Source: Entomospira culicis | GTDB taxonomy: Bacteria; Spirochaetota; Spirochaetia; WRBN01 | Length of the DNA: 64,000 bases | NCBI RefSeq assembly: GCF_028748145.1 | Contig: NZ_CP118181.1 | Span: 255,433-319,432 of the forward strand | Direction: 5' to 3' | Shown here: positions 50,246 to 59,245 of the stretch, in pieces | How the letters are laid out: every line of letters starts with the position of its first letter | Position numbering within the stretch: the first letter of the stretch is position 1 | Made by a program: the position numbers and the translations under genes | The notes under the pieces: generated by a model | Database searches by the model: none | The model's input: only the letters and a program-made list of their open reading frames with translations | Told to the model about the DNA's origin: nothing

Positions 50246-50430
50246 TGAGTTTTGTGGAGAATTTACCGTTATATAACAAAACTATGTCTATTGAATTTAA
50301 GCAAAAAAGTCTCCAAAAGCGCTTTTGCAAATAGCGTATCTCTGTTATACTATGCTTATGGTTTCACAGACATGGGTTTATAAAATGAATCATCGGTTAA
50401 AGTTCTTGATAAGAGGTGGGTTGATTACAA

Positions 50431-52545
50431 ATGGAAAAGAATAATATGGCATCCATACCCTATGATGTGCGCAGTGTCCTTAAACGATCGTTGTTGACCA
50501 ATAGTACCAACTTATTTGTTGGCTTTGGCGTTATTGCTATTGTTCTCTTTATGATTATTCCTTTGCCAGGCTTTGTTTTAGACTTTCTTCTTTCCTTAAA
50601 CCTTGCTGCGTCTATCATTATCATTTTGCTTAGTCTTTACGTAAAAGAGCCGGTACAATTCTCGATCTTTCCTACACTTCTCTTGTTAATGACGGTTTTT
50701 GGGTTTGTGCTCAATATTAGTACGACGCGGATGATTTTATCCGAGGGGCAAAATTTTAACGCTCAACTCATCATCGCCTTCTCTGAATTTGTGGTGGGTC
50801 GTAGCTCCGGTGCAGAAGGTCTCATTATCGGTGCAACCATCTTTATTATCATTATGGTGGTTCAGGTGATGGTTATCACCAAGGGAGCCACGCGTGTCTC
50901 CGAAGTGGCTGCGCGTTTTGCGTTAGATAGTATGCAGATGAAGCAGATGTCCATTGAGAGTGAGTTCAATAATGGAGCCATCACCGAGAACGAGATGACC
51001 TACAAAAAGATGATGCTACAGCGCACCATGGATTTTTACGGAGCGATGGATGGTGCCACTAAATTTATTGGTGGTGGGGTTAAGGCTGGTATCTTTATCA
51101 CGATTGTCAATATCGTCGCTGGTCTTATCGTGGGTGTTGCCGTGCGCGGGGAGAGCTTTGGTGGTGCTTTGGCGGTGTATACGCGCTTTACTATTGGTGA
51201 TGGCTTGGTCTCGCAATTGCCGGCGTTGCTCATTTCGGTGGCAACGGGTCTTTTGGTTACGCGTAGCGTTGGTAAGGAGAGCTTTGGTGACGAGGCGCGG
51301 GAGCAATTTAGTCAGAGCTCCCAGCTCTACTGGATTGCCGGTGGCGTGCTCTTTGGCATGGCATTGATTCCTTCTTTTCCCACGTTGGTACTTCTTATCT
51401 TGTCGGGATTAACGCTCTTCCTTGCCTTTATGTTGAGTCGACGTGAATATGTACAGATGAAGGTTGACGAGAACGAAGAGGCGAAGGTAGAACTGGAGCG
51501 TAAAAATCCTGAGATTGCCCCCGTCGTACCCCTTGATACCTTGAGTCTTGAGTTGGGGTATGGTTTGATTCCGTTGGTCGATAAAGAGCAGGGTGCAGAG
51601 CTTCTGGAGCGTATCACGCGTATTCGGCGCGAGGCAGCTTTGGATTTGGGACTGGTGGCAGCCCCTATCCGTATTGTCGATAATATGCGCCTTGACCCCG
51701 GTGAATATTGTCTCAAAATTAAGGGCGTTGAGGTTGGCGGTGGACACTTACGTCTCGATCAATATTTAGCGATTAATGCGGGTGGGGAGCGTGAAGCGCT
51801 CTTTGGCGATCCTGCTGTCGATCCTACCTTCGGGTTACCTGCGATTTGGATTACTGATGAAGAGCGCGATCGTGCCGAGCGATTGGGTTATACCGTGGTA
51901 GATAGCCCCAGCGTGGTGGCTACGCACTTAACCGAGATTATCAAGAGTCATGCACATGAGCTATTGGGACGTCAAGATGTGAAGCGCATGCTCGATGAAT
52001 TGCGTAAAGATCAGGCTGCGGTGGTGGATGAGGTCAACAAGCACTTCAGCGTGGGTGAGATCCAGAAGATTTTACAAGCGCTCTTGCGCGAGCAGGTCTC
52101 GATTCGCAATATTGTCTCGATTTTAGAGACGGTTGGCGATTATGGCCCTATCACGAAGGAGACGAGTATGCTGGTGGAGAAGTGTCGTCAGACATTAGGC
52201 CGCCAGATTACCCTACAATATTTGGATGAGGATCGTATCTTACGTGTATTAACCATTGAGCCAGAGCTTGAACAGGCGATCATCGACTCTCGTCAGGAGA
52301 CAACCTTAGGCCCTGTGGCTGCGTTGCATGTCGATCTGCATCGTCAGTGGCTCAATGCGCTTCTTTCGGCGATTAATATCGTGCAGGGGGAGGGTTTCTA
52401 TCCAATTATTTTGTGTAGCGAAAGCGCGCGTGCATTGGTGAAAAACAGCTGTATGCGCGAGGCACCAAACTTAGCGGTGCTCTCTATTTTAGAGGTGGCA
52501 AGCGATGTGCAACTAGAGAAGCTAGGGGAGATTCGACTCTCTTAA
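50431..52545 (+). CDS. flhA: Flagellar export apparatus protein FlhA
   Basis: FlhA is the major membrane component and docking platform of the flagellar type III export gate. The 704-aa protein has about eight membrane segments in the first 330 residues, the conserved cytoplasmic FHIPEP-type loop (AARFALDSMQMKQMSIE, DFYGAMDGATKF) and a large C-terminal cytoplasmic domain. The ATG at 50431 or the in-frame ATG at 50446 may be used. It heads the flhA-flhF-flhG group, with the usual neighbour flhB absent from this window. Confidence 0.96.
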   Translation: MEKNNMASIPYDVRSVLKRSLLTNSTNLFVGFGVIAIVLFMIIPLPGFVLDFLLSLNLAASIIIILLSLYVKEPVQFSIFPTLLLLMTVFGFVLNISTTRMILSEGQNFNAQLIIAFSEFVVGRSSGAEGLIIGATIFIIIMVVQVMVITKGATRVSEVAARFALDSMQMKQMSIESEFNNGAITENEMTYKKMMLQRTMDFYGAMDGATKFIGGGVKAGIFITIVNIVAGLIVGVAVRGESFGGALAVYTRFTIGDGLVSQLPALLISVATGLLVTRSVGKESFGDEAREQFSQSSQLYWIAGGVLFGMALIPSFPTLVLLILSGLTLFLAFMLSRREYVQMKVDENEEAKVELERKNPEIAPVVPLDTLSLELGYGLIPLVDKEQGAELLERITRIRREAALDLGLVAAPIRIVDNMRLDPGEYCLKIKGVEVGGGHLRLDQYLAINAGGEREALFGDPAVDPTFGLPAIWITDEERDRAERLGYTVVDSPSVVATHLTEIIKSHAHELLGRQDVKRMLDELRKDQAAVVDEVNKHFSVGEIQKILQALLREQVSIRNIVSILETVGDYGPITKETSMLVEKCRQTLGRQITLQYLDEDRILRVLTIEPELEQAIIDSRQETTLGPVAALHVDLHRQWLNALLSAINIVQGEGFYPIILCSESARALVKNSCMREAPNLAVLSILEVASDVQLEKLGEIRLS

Positions 52546-52566
52546 AATAAGAGCGTTAGAGGGAGT

Positions 52567-53790
52567 ATGCGGACAACGATTAGTGTAATTGAAACAGCTG
52601 ATACGCTAGATGAGGCGTTAGCCAAGCTCAACCAAAAGTATGGATCGCGGATTTTATCGGTAACGCATCGATACAAAACCGAAGGTGGTATTTTAGGCTT
52701 AGGTGGACGCGAAGTCGTGCAAGTAGAGGCCTACATCATGGAGGAAGAGCCCGACTCCAGACGTCAAATCATCGAGAAAAAGGCCGAAGAGATTCGTGAA
52801 GCCACCCGTATCGCCGAGCAGGTTAAGCGGGAGAACGATCTTTCCAAGGTGATGCAGACCTTGCTCCAGAAAATGGAGACGCTGGAGCACCATGTCGAAA
52901 AAAATTCTCTACGCACTCCTACGGTGCAAGAGGAGAACGGACATCCATCTTTGCAAAGAATTCGATCAATTTTAATTGAGGATAATGATTTTTCACCCTT
53001 TTTTGCCGATAGTTTGATCGAGGCGATCAAGAAGGATTTTAGTTTAGGCGAACTGGACGATTTTGCGTTAGTAGAAGAGGCAATTTTGCAAGAGATAGCG
53101 AATAAGCTCTCTTTTGCGCGTGAGTTGCCTAAAAGTGGTACGCGGGTCATTGTCTTAGTAGGGCCAACTGGCGTGGGAAAGACGACGAGTCTGGTAAAGA
53201 TGGCAACGCTTGCGCTTACGCGTTATGGTTCGCGCGATGTGCCTTTGGATATCCGGCTCTTTAATATGGATATTTATCGTGTGGGAGCCAAGGAGCAACT
53301 GGGTGCTTATGGAGAGATTTTGGGAGTGGAACCCGCCACTATCTATGACGCCGAGGAGTTAAAGAACGCGTTGCAACAGGCTAAAGATGCGGATTATGTC
53401 TTTATCGACACCACGGGAAACAGCCCGCGTGATACGGTAAAGCTAGCCGAGGTGCAGAAGATTTTGGAGGTAACGCGCAATGCCGATATTCATGTGGCAG
53501 TGAGCGCGACGACGAAGGAGAGCGATATTCGGGAGATTTTGAGTCGATTTGTTATTTTTGGCTACAAGTCGGTCATCATCACCAAGATGGACGAGACGCG
53601 TAAAATTGGTTCGGTGCTCTCTCCTATTATTGAAAAGCGCGTGCCCATTGCCTTTATTACGACGGGGCAAGAGGTTTTGCCGGCTAATATCAAGAGTGGT
53701 AGCGTGGCGCGTATTTGGGAGCGGATGATGGGATTTTCGGATGAGGTGTTAGATAGAATGATTGAAAAAGCTGAAGAGAGGAATAGATAG
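52567..53790 (+). CDS. flhF: Flagellar SRP-like GTPase FlhF
   Basis: FlhF is the SRP-family GTPase that marks the site and number of flagella. The 407-aa protein has a basic/charged N-terminal B domain, an N domain and a G domain with P-loop GPTGVGKTT (199-207), the FIDTTGNS motif and TKMDET. The gene starts 21 bp after flhA and ends 9 bp before flhG, all one transcript. FlhF placement is important for the periplasmic, subpolar flagella of spirochaetes. Confidence 0.95.
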   Translation: MRTTISVIETADTLDEALAKLNQKYGSRILSVTHRYKTEGGILGLGGREVVQVEAYIMEEEPDSRRQIIEKKAEEIREATRIAEQVKRENDLSKVMQTLLQKMETLEHHVEKNSLRTPTVQEENGHPSLQRIRSILIEDNDFSPFFADSLIEAIKKDFSLGELDDFALVEEAILQEIANKLSFARELPKSGTRVIVLVGPTGVGKTTSLVKMATLALTRYGSRDVPLDIRLFNMDIYRVGAKEQLGAYGEILGVEPATIYDAEELKNALQQAKDADYVFIDTTGNSPRDTVKLAEVQKILEVTRNADIHVAVSATTKESDIREILSRFVIFGYKSVIITKMDETRKIGSVLSPIIEKRVPIAFITTGQEVLPANIKSGSVARIWERMMGFSDEVLDRMIEKAEERNR

Positions 53791-53799
53791 AGGACGAGC

Positions 53800-54669
53800 A
53801 TGGCAGATCAGGCTGAAGGTTTACGAGAACTTATGAAAGAGATGCGCCCCTCGCGGGAGAAGAAGACGCGTATTATTGCGGTGGCATCGGGCAAGGGCGG
53901 GGTTGGTAAGACAAATATCTCCATTAATTTGGCGATTGCTTATGCCAAACTAAAGAAAAAAGTCGTTGTTTTAGACGCGGACTTAGGGCTTGCTAACGTG
54001 AATGTGGTGATGGGCGTTATCCCTAAGTATAACCTCTATCACGTGGTGCGCAAGCAAAAGAGCATGCGTGAGATCATTTTGGACACCAATTATGGTATTC
54101 AAATTGTTGCCGGTGCCTCGGGCTTTGCTAAGATTGCAAATCTTGAGGATGATGAGCGCAAAGAATTTATTGAGGAGCTTCAGGAGCTAAGCTACGCCGA
54201 TATCGTCATTATCGACACCTCGGCGGGGGTCTCTAGCAACGTCTTGAGCTTTATTGAGGCTGCCGATGACGTGCTGATTGTCATCACACCTGAACCTACC
54301 TCGATTACCGATGCTTATGGTCTTATTAAGATTATGAGCACCGAAATTGATAGTCAAGAGATGAGCCTTAAGCTTATTGTTAATCGGGCGCAGAGCGTTA
54401 CCGAGGCCAAAAAGGTGCAACAGCGAGTCATTAGCATTGCTAGCCAGTTTCTCAATTTAAAAGTTGATTATCTTGGCTATGTCTATGACGACCCGATTGT
54501 CAGTCAGGCAGTGCGCCGACAAGTGCCTTTTTTGGTGCTCGATCCAGCCTCTCGACCTTCGGAGTGTGTGATGCACTTGGTCTCGCGCTTAGAGAACGTT
54601 GACTATAAAGAGGGTGGTGGCATGAGTAAGCTGTTGCGTAACTTCTTGAAGCCTCGCAAAGAGATGTAA
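53800..54669 (+). CDS. flhG: Flagellar number regulator FlhG (MinD/ParA-like ATPase)
   Basis: FlhG (YlxH, FleN) is the MinD-type ATPase that counters FlhF and sets flagellar number. The 289-aa protein has the deviant Walker A GKGGVGKT (30-37), the LDADLGLANVNVV motif and the IDTSAGVS motif. A short amphipathic C-terminal tail (MSKLLRNFLKPRK) could be a membrane-targeting helix. It closes the flagellar transcript, followed by a terminator. Confidence 0.94.
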   Translation: MADQAEGLRELMKEMRPSREKKTRIIAVASGKGGVGKTNISINLAIAYAKLKKKVVVLDADLGLANVNVVMGVIPKYNLYHVVRKQKSMREIILDTNYGIQIVAGASGFAKIANLEDDERKEFIEELQELSYADIVIIDTSAGVSSNVLSFIEAADDVLIVITPEPTSITDAYGLIKIMSTEIDSQEMSLKLIVNRAQSVTEAKKVQQRVISIASQFLNLKVDYLGYVYDDPIVSQAVRRQVPFLVLDPASRPSECVMHLVSRLENVDYKEGGGMSKLLRNFLKPRKEM

Positions 54670-54686
54670 CCAACACAAATGGATAC

Positions 54687-54724
54687 AAAGAGGAGCGATC
54701 GATGAAGATGGCTCCTCTTTTTTA
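54687..54724. terminator. Terminator after flhG
   Basis: AAAGAGGAGC (54687-54696) pairs with GCTCCTCTTT (54711-54720) and is followed by TTTT. It lies between convergent flhG and manA; on the minus strand the T-run is shorter. Confidence 0.88.
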
Positions 54725-54725
54725 T

Positions 54726-55913
54726 TTAGGTGTAGGTTGTAGCGATAAAGAGCTCCCCATGATGCTCTATGTGGTAACTTCCTGCATTGTAAGGAATAAA
54801 GATAGATTGACCTGCATTTAATGCATAGCTAATATGTAGGATCGGATTGGTGATTGTCGCAGATCCATTTAAGACTAAAATGATTTGTGCTGGATTGTTA
54901 GCAGGAAGCGTATAGGATTGATCTTTTGTCATATGCGTAAAGGTAAAGCTACACGGTGGGGTGCTAAATGGTTGATTGTGGCTGGCGGGTAAGATGTGGG
55001 GTTTTTGCGCATCAAAGGTAACAACACGGCTAAGGCTGGCGAGGTCGACGTATTTTTCGGTGAGCCCAAAGCGCACGACATTATCGCTAGCTGCCATAAT
55101 TTCGATACCTGTGCCTTGCAAATAAGCATGCAGTGTCCCGCTAGGCACAAAGAGCGCATCTCCTTTAGGTAGATGCAGAAGATTCATGTAGAGCGGCGCT
55201 AAAATGGCGATATCTTGCGGATAGTGTTGATGGAGGGTGCTAAGCCACTGCCACCGATCGTTTAGGATGGGAAGGCTTGCTTTATGGATGAGAATATCAT
55301 GAAGGATCTGATTTTTGTGTGAAGCCTCGGCGGTGAGGAGGGCAACGAGGAATTGCTCTAAGGTGTGTGGGCTAGGGTTTTGGCTGAATGGGAGAAGGAG
55401 CGTCTGCAGTGTTGGGCTTGCGATGGCTTGAAGATCGCTGATGGTATCGGCATAAGGCCGAAACCCGACTAATGCCCAGACGTCATCGCTGTAGGCATAG
55501 AGCATTTCGGTCTTGTCGTTGCTATCTTTGTAGGTACGCTTGGCATCGTCTAGGGGGATATGTTGGAGATTTTCCTGAATAAATCCCGCTTCGGCCAGGG
55601 CTTTTTCGGGGTGCACTTGGAGAGAGAGCGGATCTTTAATGGCTAAGATCTTGAAGAGAAAGGGAAGGCTTGTTCCATGATTGTCGCCTAAAAAGTGGGT
55701 TGGATCGAGGGCTAGAAGATCAGGAAGAGGGATTGATTGATCTTGATGGATGGTCGTACTGGGTGATTGTGGGTGGGCGCCCATCCAGAGTTCGGCTTGC
55801 GGACTCTTGTTTGGATTGTTGTAATGCAGGAGGGCAGGTAGCGTATCACGATGCCCCCATGCGTAACTTTTGATGGGGTTGGTTAAGGGATAGAGCACTT
55901 TTTGGTTAGTCAT
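54726..55913 (-). CDS. manA: Mannose-6-phosphate isomerase, class I
   Basis: ManA interconverts mannose-6-P and fructose-6-P. The 395-aa cupin enzyme has the zinc-site motif LQVHPEKA and the EMLYAY segment with its metal-binding Glu, and the C-terminal TPPCSFTFTHM jelly-roll part. I take the ATG at 55913, with AAGGA 8 nt upstream and the family-typical NPIKSYAWG just after; reading from 55997 would give an unlikely N-terminal extension. It is divergent from the MFS transporter. Confidence 0.93.
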   Translation of the reverse strand: MTNQKVLYPLTNPIKSYAWGHRDTLPALLHYNNPNKSPQAELWMGAHPQSPSTTIHQDQSIPLPDLLALDPTHFLGDNHGTSLPFLFKILAIKDPLSLQVHPEKALAEAGFIQENLQHIPLDDAKRTYKDSNDKTEMLYAYSDDVWALVGFRPYADTISDLQAIASPTLQTLLLPFSQNPSPHTLEQFLVALLTAEASHKNQILHDILIHKASLPILNDRWQWLSTLHQHYPQDIAILAPLYMNLLHLPKGDALFVPSGTLHAYLQGTGIEIMAASDNVVRFGLTEKYVDLASLSRVVTFDAQKPHILPASHNQPFSTPPCSFTFTHMTKDQSYTLPANNPAQIILVLNGSATITNPILHISYALNAGQSIFIPYNAGSYHIEHHGELFIATTYT

Positions 55914-56021
55914 GAATAAAATCCTTGGTGATGATTGATTCTCTTTGTCGTTTGATACGATTTTTATGCGTATCGTTTTGATTATCGGCGTGAACATGTC
56001 GACATATTAGAGAAAATACGC

Positions 56022-57308
56022 ATGAGTGAGGTGGCTGTGTTGAAGCAAACGCGGGCGACTTTTGGGGTATATGGACAGTTATTATTGTTGGCGATGAGTG
56101 CGGGGGCGATCTTTCGCTTGATCTATTTGCGCGCGAATTTTCAGGAGGTTTTAGAGTCTACGTTGAAGATAAGCGTGGCACAGTTGAACGCCTTGTATGC
56201 GTGGATGGGTTTGGCGATTGTGCTTGGCTATTTGCCTAGTGGTTGGCTTGCCGATCGCTTTTCGGTGAAGCGATTGATTATGATTGCGTTGACGTCGACA
56301 GCGCTATTGAGTGCGGGTTTGGCGACGCTACCGCCTTATGCTATTGCACGCTGGCTCTATGTGGGCTTGGGATTTAGCGCGGTCTTTCTCTTTTGGAGTG
56401 CACACATGCGTAGTGCCAAATTATTGAGTAACGCACGCAATGAGGGGCGAATTTTTGGTCTATTAGATGGCGGAAGGGGCGGATTTGAAGCACTCTTTGC
56501 CACGGTTGCGACAATTCTTTACCAATGGATGGTGCGTGCAGAGACGCACTCCTTAGCGCATCAAGAGGCAGGTATGCGATCGGTTTTTCTCTATTTTAGT
56601 ACACTGCAACTAGGGCTTGCGGTACTTGTCGTGCTTTTTTTACAAGATGAAGTTCGCGTAGAGAGGGTGGATAAAGCAGCTCCGAGGGATAAAGAGCGAG
56701 GGTGGTTTGTTTGGAAGCTGGATAGGCAAAGTCGCACCCTGATGCTTTTGATGAGTGCGATTATCTTTAGTGGGTATACGCTCTTTTTTACGGGATTCTC
56801 TTTTTATGGGTTGTTGTCGGTCAATTTTGCGCTAGATAGTGGCTTGGTGATGCGTTGGATTTCGCTGGCGCTGTGGATGCGTCTGGTGGGATCGATGTTA
56901 GGCGGATTTCTTGCCGATCGCTGGGCAAAGCCGATGATCTTGCTGATTGCGATGGTCGGCTCGATGCTGGGGCTTATCCTTTTACTGACAGTGCTAAAGA
57001 AGACAACGCTCGTGGTTGTCGTGGTAATTGCAGTGAGCTTAACTAATGCGATGATCCGTGGGGTCTATTGGTCGTTATTGCATTATATTCGGGTAGACAA
57101 GCGCTATTTGGGTCGCATGATCGGCATGATATCGTTTGTTGGCTACTTGCCCGATCTCTTGTTGCCGTGGGTCAGTGTCTATCTCTTTGCAAGATGGGAT
57201 AACGCATCGGCCAATACTCTCTACCTCTGGGGATCGCTGGGAATAGGGGGACTGGGACTGATGAGTTTGGGACTCTTCTGGTTGTTATCAAAGAGAGAAT
57301 TTAGATAA
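56022..57308 (+). CDS. Major facilitator superfamily transporter
   Basis: A 428-aa membrane protein with 12 predicted spans. The loop after the second span is GWLADRFSVKRL, the MFS signature in its usual place, and the sixth and seventh spans are separated by a charged cytoplasmic loop (about 215-240). The layout is closest to the sugar-phosphate and organophosphate antiporters. No ligand can be named. The ribosome site is weak. It stands alone between manA (divergent) and the convergent exported protein gene. Confidence 0.85.
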   Translation: MSEVAVLKQTRATFGVYGQLLLLAMSAGAIFRLIYLRANFQEVLESTLKISVAQLNALYAWMGLAIVLGYLPSGWLADRFSVKRLIMIALTSTALLSAGLATLPPYAIARWLYVGLGFSAVFLFWSAHMRSAKLLSNARNEGRIFGLLDGGRGGFEALFATVATILYQWMVRAETHSLAHQEAGMRSVFLYFSTLQLGLAVLVVLFLQDEVRVERVDKAAPRDKERGWFVWKLDRQSRTLMLLMSAIIFSGYTLFFTGFSFYGLLSVNFALDSGLVMRWISLALWMRLVGSMLGGFLADRWAKPMILLIAMVGSMLGLILLLTVLKKTTLVVVVVIAVSLTNAMIRGVYWSLLHYIRVDKRYLGRMIGMISFVGYLPDLLLPWVSVYLFARWDNASANTLYLWGSLGIGGLGLMSLGLFWLLSKREFR

Positions 57309-57310
57309 TA

Positions 57311-57340
57311 TATGGCTACGGGAATAACCCCGTAGCCATA
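57311..57340. terminator. Perfect hairpin between convergent genes
   Basis: TATGGCTACGGG (57311-57322) pairs perfectly with CCCGTAGCCATA (57329-57340), loop of 6 nt. No T-run follows in either direction, so it may act as a transcript-stabilising or transcription-ending hairpin. Confidence 0.65.
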
Positions 57341-57343
57341 AAC

Positions 57344-57964
57344 TTACAGAGTAAAGGGTTCACCTCGAACGTCTTTAATCACATCGTTGCTAATAATCAG
57401 CCGTAAACTGTCTTTAAAGTTACGTAAATTTTCCGCTCCATTGACAACGGTTGTCGCTTGATTATTAGGAAGAGAGGAAGAGACGGGCGTAAAGCGGATA
57501 TTATTGCGCGCGACAAGCATGCTTTCTATCACCTTTTTATCTACTAAAAAGGTAGATATGTACCTTGTGTATGTCTGTTTCTCTTGGGTGTAGGTTCTAT
57601 GCTCGTAATACTTGGTATCAAGCGTGGTAGACTTATCATCTATTAGCAAGATTAAGCCATCAACATCCCCTCTGAGCGCGGGGTTTTCACTGGAAAATTT
57701 TATTTGGTAGAGAGTGCTCTTTTTGGTGCGTATCATAGCCACGTCGATATCAGTTCTGAAGCTTTGACGCGTTTTGCCTTTACCGATGTGCTCGGTAACG
57801 GTGGCACTCATAATGCGGTGAATACTTTTGCCATGAATTGCGTCCTTGTCAGTGAAGAGCGTGTAGGCATTCTGTTTGGCTTCATTTACTTTTAGCTCTA
57901 CCTGGGCAGTGAGTGGTGTACTTACTAGCACTGTCAATGCTAGTAATTGAACAATTTTGTTCAT
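57344..57964 (-). CDS. Exported protein of unknown function, possibly LolA-like fold
   Basis: A 206-aa protein with a signal peptide (MNKIVQLLALTVLV, cleavage after LTA). The mature part is mostly beta, with alternating charged and hydrophobic residues (SFRTDIDVAMIRTKKSTLYQIKF), which recalls LolA/outer-membrane lipoprotein-sorting or other lipid-binding folds, though I cannot assign the family. The ATG at 57964 has AAAAGGAG 7 nt upstream. It has a promoter with a palindrome just upstream of it that resembles a Fur-family operator. Confidence 0.6.
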   Translation of the reverse strand: MNKIVQLLALTVLVSTPLTAQVELKVNEAKQNAYTLFTDKDAIHGKSIHRIMSATVTEHIGKGKTRQSFRTDIDVAMIRTKKSTLYQIKFSSENPALRGDVDGLILLIDDKSTTLDTKYYEHRTYTQEKQTYTRYISTFLVDKKVIESMLVARNNIRFTPVSSSLPNNQATTVVNGAENLRNFKDSLRLIISNDVIKDVRGEPFTL

Positions 57965-57998
57965 AATAAGCTCCTTTTGGATAAATCTTAATATCAAT

Positions 57999-58026
57999 TT
58001 ATAGGTTAAAATGATATTTCGTCAAG
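57999..58026 (-). promoter_or_regulatory. Promoter of the exported protein gene at 57964
   Basis: On the minus strand TTGACG (58021-58026), 16 nt, TATAAA (57999-58004). Confidence 0.7.
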
Positions 58027-58034
58027 TATTTTTT

Positions 58035-58050
58035 GATAATTTATTATCAT
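58035..58050. promoter_or_regulatory. AT-rich palindrome, Fur/PerR-like
   Basis: TGATAAT-TT-ATTATCA is a perfect 7-2-7 palindrome 9 bp upstream of the -35 box. The Fur box consensus is 7-1-7 with the same arms (TGATAAT-N-ATTATCA), so it differs by one extra central base. It could alternatively contribute to a terminator of malY. Confidence 0.4.
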
Positions 58051-58072
58051 TACAATCGACGACAAGTGATAT

Positions 58073-59233
58073 TTAACCAAAAGCCTGATGCATTTGTATG
58101 AGCGACTGGTGAATTTTACTTGGCGGACAGGCGATATTCATACGCAAAAAGAGCGGACTCTCTTGGCGATAGGTCTCTCCTTTCATGATGGCCAACCCAT
58201 GATTGATGAGGCGTTGTTGCACTTCAGCTGATGAGAGATGAAGGCTTGAAATGTCTATCCAAGCAAAGTAGGTTGCCACGCTTGGATGTAACTGTAATTG
58301 TGGTAAGTGTTGGGTAAAAAAATCATTTAGCAGCGCGCGATTTCTCTCTAGTTGTGTAAGGAGTGCTTCTAGCCAAGCCTCTGCTTGATGATAGGCGCTG
58401 ATGGTTGCGAGGATGGCCAGAATGGGTGGTGAGGAGAGTCCGTCGCGCTTGAGTTGTTGATTGAAGCGCTCTTTGATGGTTGGGTCATTACTTAGGAGAT
58501 ACGATCCCCCTAGCGATGCGAGATTAAAGCCTTTGGCGGTACTGGTGGCGAGGACGACTTTAGGGTAATCGCCCCACACGGCACAGATGGGGGTGTGTTG
58601 ATGGGGCGAAAAAACTAAGTCCATATGCGCCTCATCGCTGATAATGGCCACGTCGTGTTGCCTAGCAAGTGCGACGATTTGGCTTAGTTCCTCTGGACTA
58701 AAGATGATCCCGGTGGGGTTATGTGGATTACATAATAAGATGGCTTTGGCACGAGGGAGTTTCTCTGCTAAATCGATTAGATCAAGGTGATAAGTCGTGC
58801 CGTCAAAGCGTAATGGGTTCGCGATTAAGTGGCGATTACGCCCTTCAATGAGCGGAATAAAGGCGTCGTAGCAGGGCGTTTGCACGACAACGCCGTCGCC
58901 TTCCTGCGTGTATAAATCGATAAATTGTGCGCAACTGTAGATGATCGAGGGGCTGTACGCGATCGTATTAGGATCGATGGTCGTGGTGAATCGCTTGCTA
59001 AACCACAAGGCGATAGCCTCTTTAAAGTCGGCATGGTTCCATCGACTATAGCCAAAGATGCCATGGGTTACATGCTTCTCTAAGGCCTGTTGGATCTCCG
59101 GTGCGATGGCAAAATCCATGTCGCTGATGGTGAAGGGCAGGAGATTTGCCTTACCAAAACGATCTTGCACAAAGTCCCACTGGGTGGAGTAGGTGCCACG
59201 ACGATCGATGAATGTAGTAAAATCATAGGGCAT
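58073..59233 (-). CDS. malY: MalY/PatB-type PLP-dependent C-S lyase
   Basis: A 386-aa fold-type I PLP enzyme of the MalY/PatB group, which has cystathionine beta-lyase activity. Seen are NPHNPTG, the SDEAHMDL motif with its Asp, and the PLP lysine in STAKGFN (near residue 232). The next gene upstream is the malX-like PTS transporter, 12 bp away. The pair matches E. coli malX-malY, where MalY also damps the maltose regulator MalT. AAGGA lies 7 nt before the ATG. Confidence 0.92.
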   Translation of the reverse strand: MPYDFTTFIDRRGTYSTQWDFVQDRFGKANLLPFTISDMDFAIAPEIQQALEKHVTHGIFGYSRWNHADFKEAIALWFSKRFTTTIDPNTIAYSPSIIYSCAQFIDLYTQEGDGVVVQTPCYDAFIPLIEGRNRHLIANPLRFDGTTYHLDLIDLAEKLPRAKAILLCNPHNPTGIIFSPEELSQIVALARQHDVAIISDEAHMDLVFSPHQHTPICAVWGDYPKVVLATSTAKGFNLASLGGSYLLSNDPTIKERFNQQLKRDGLSSPPILAILATISAYHQAEAWLEALLTQLERNRALLNDFFTQHLPQLQLHPSVATYFAWIDISSLHLSSAEVQQRLINHGLAIMKGETYRQESPLFLRMNIACPPSKIHQSLIQMHQAFG

Positions 59234-59245
59234 AATGGATTCCTT

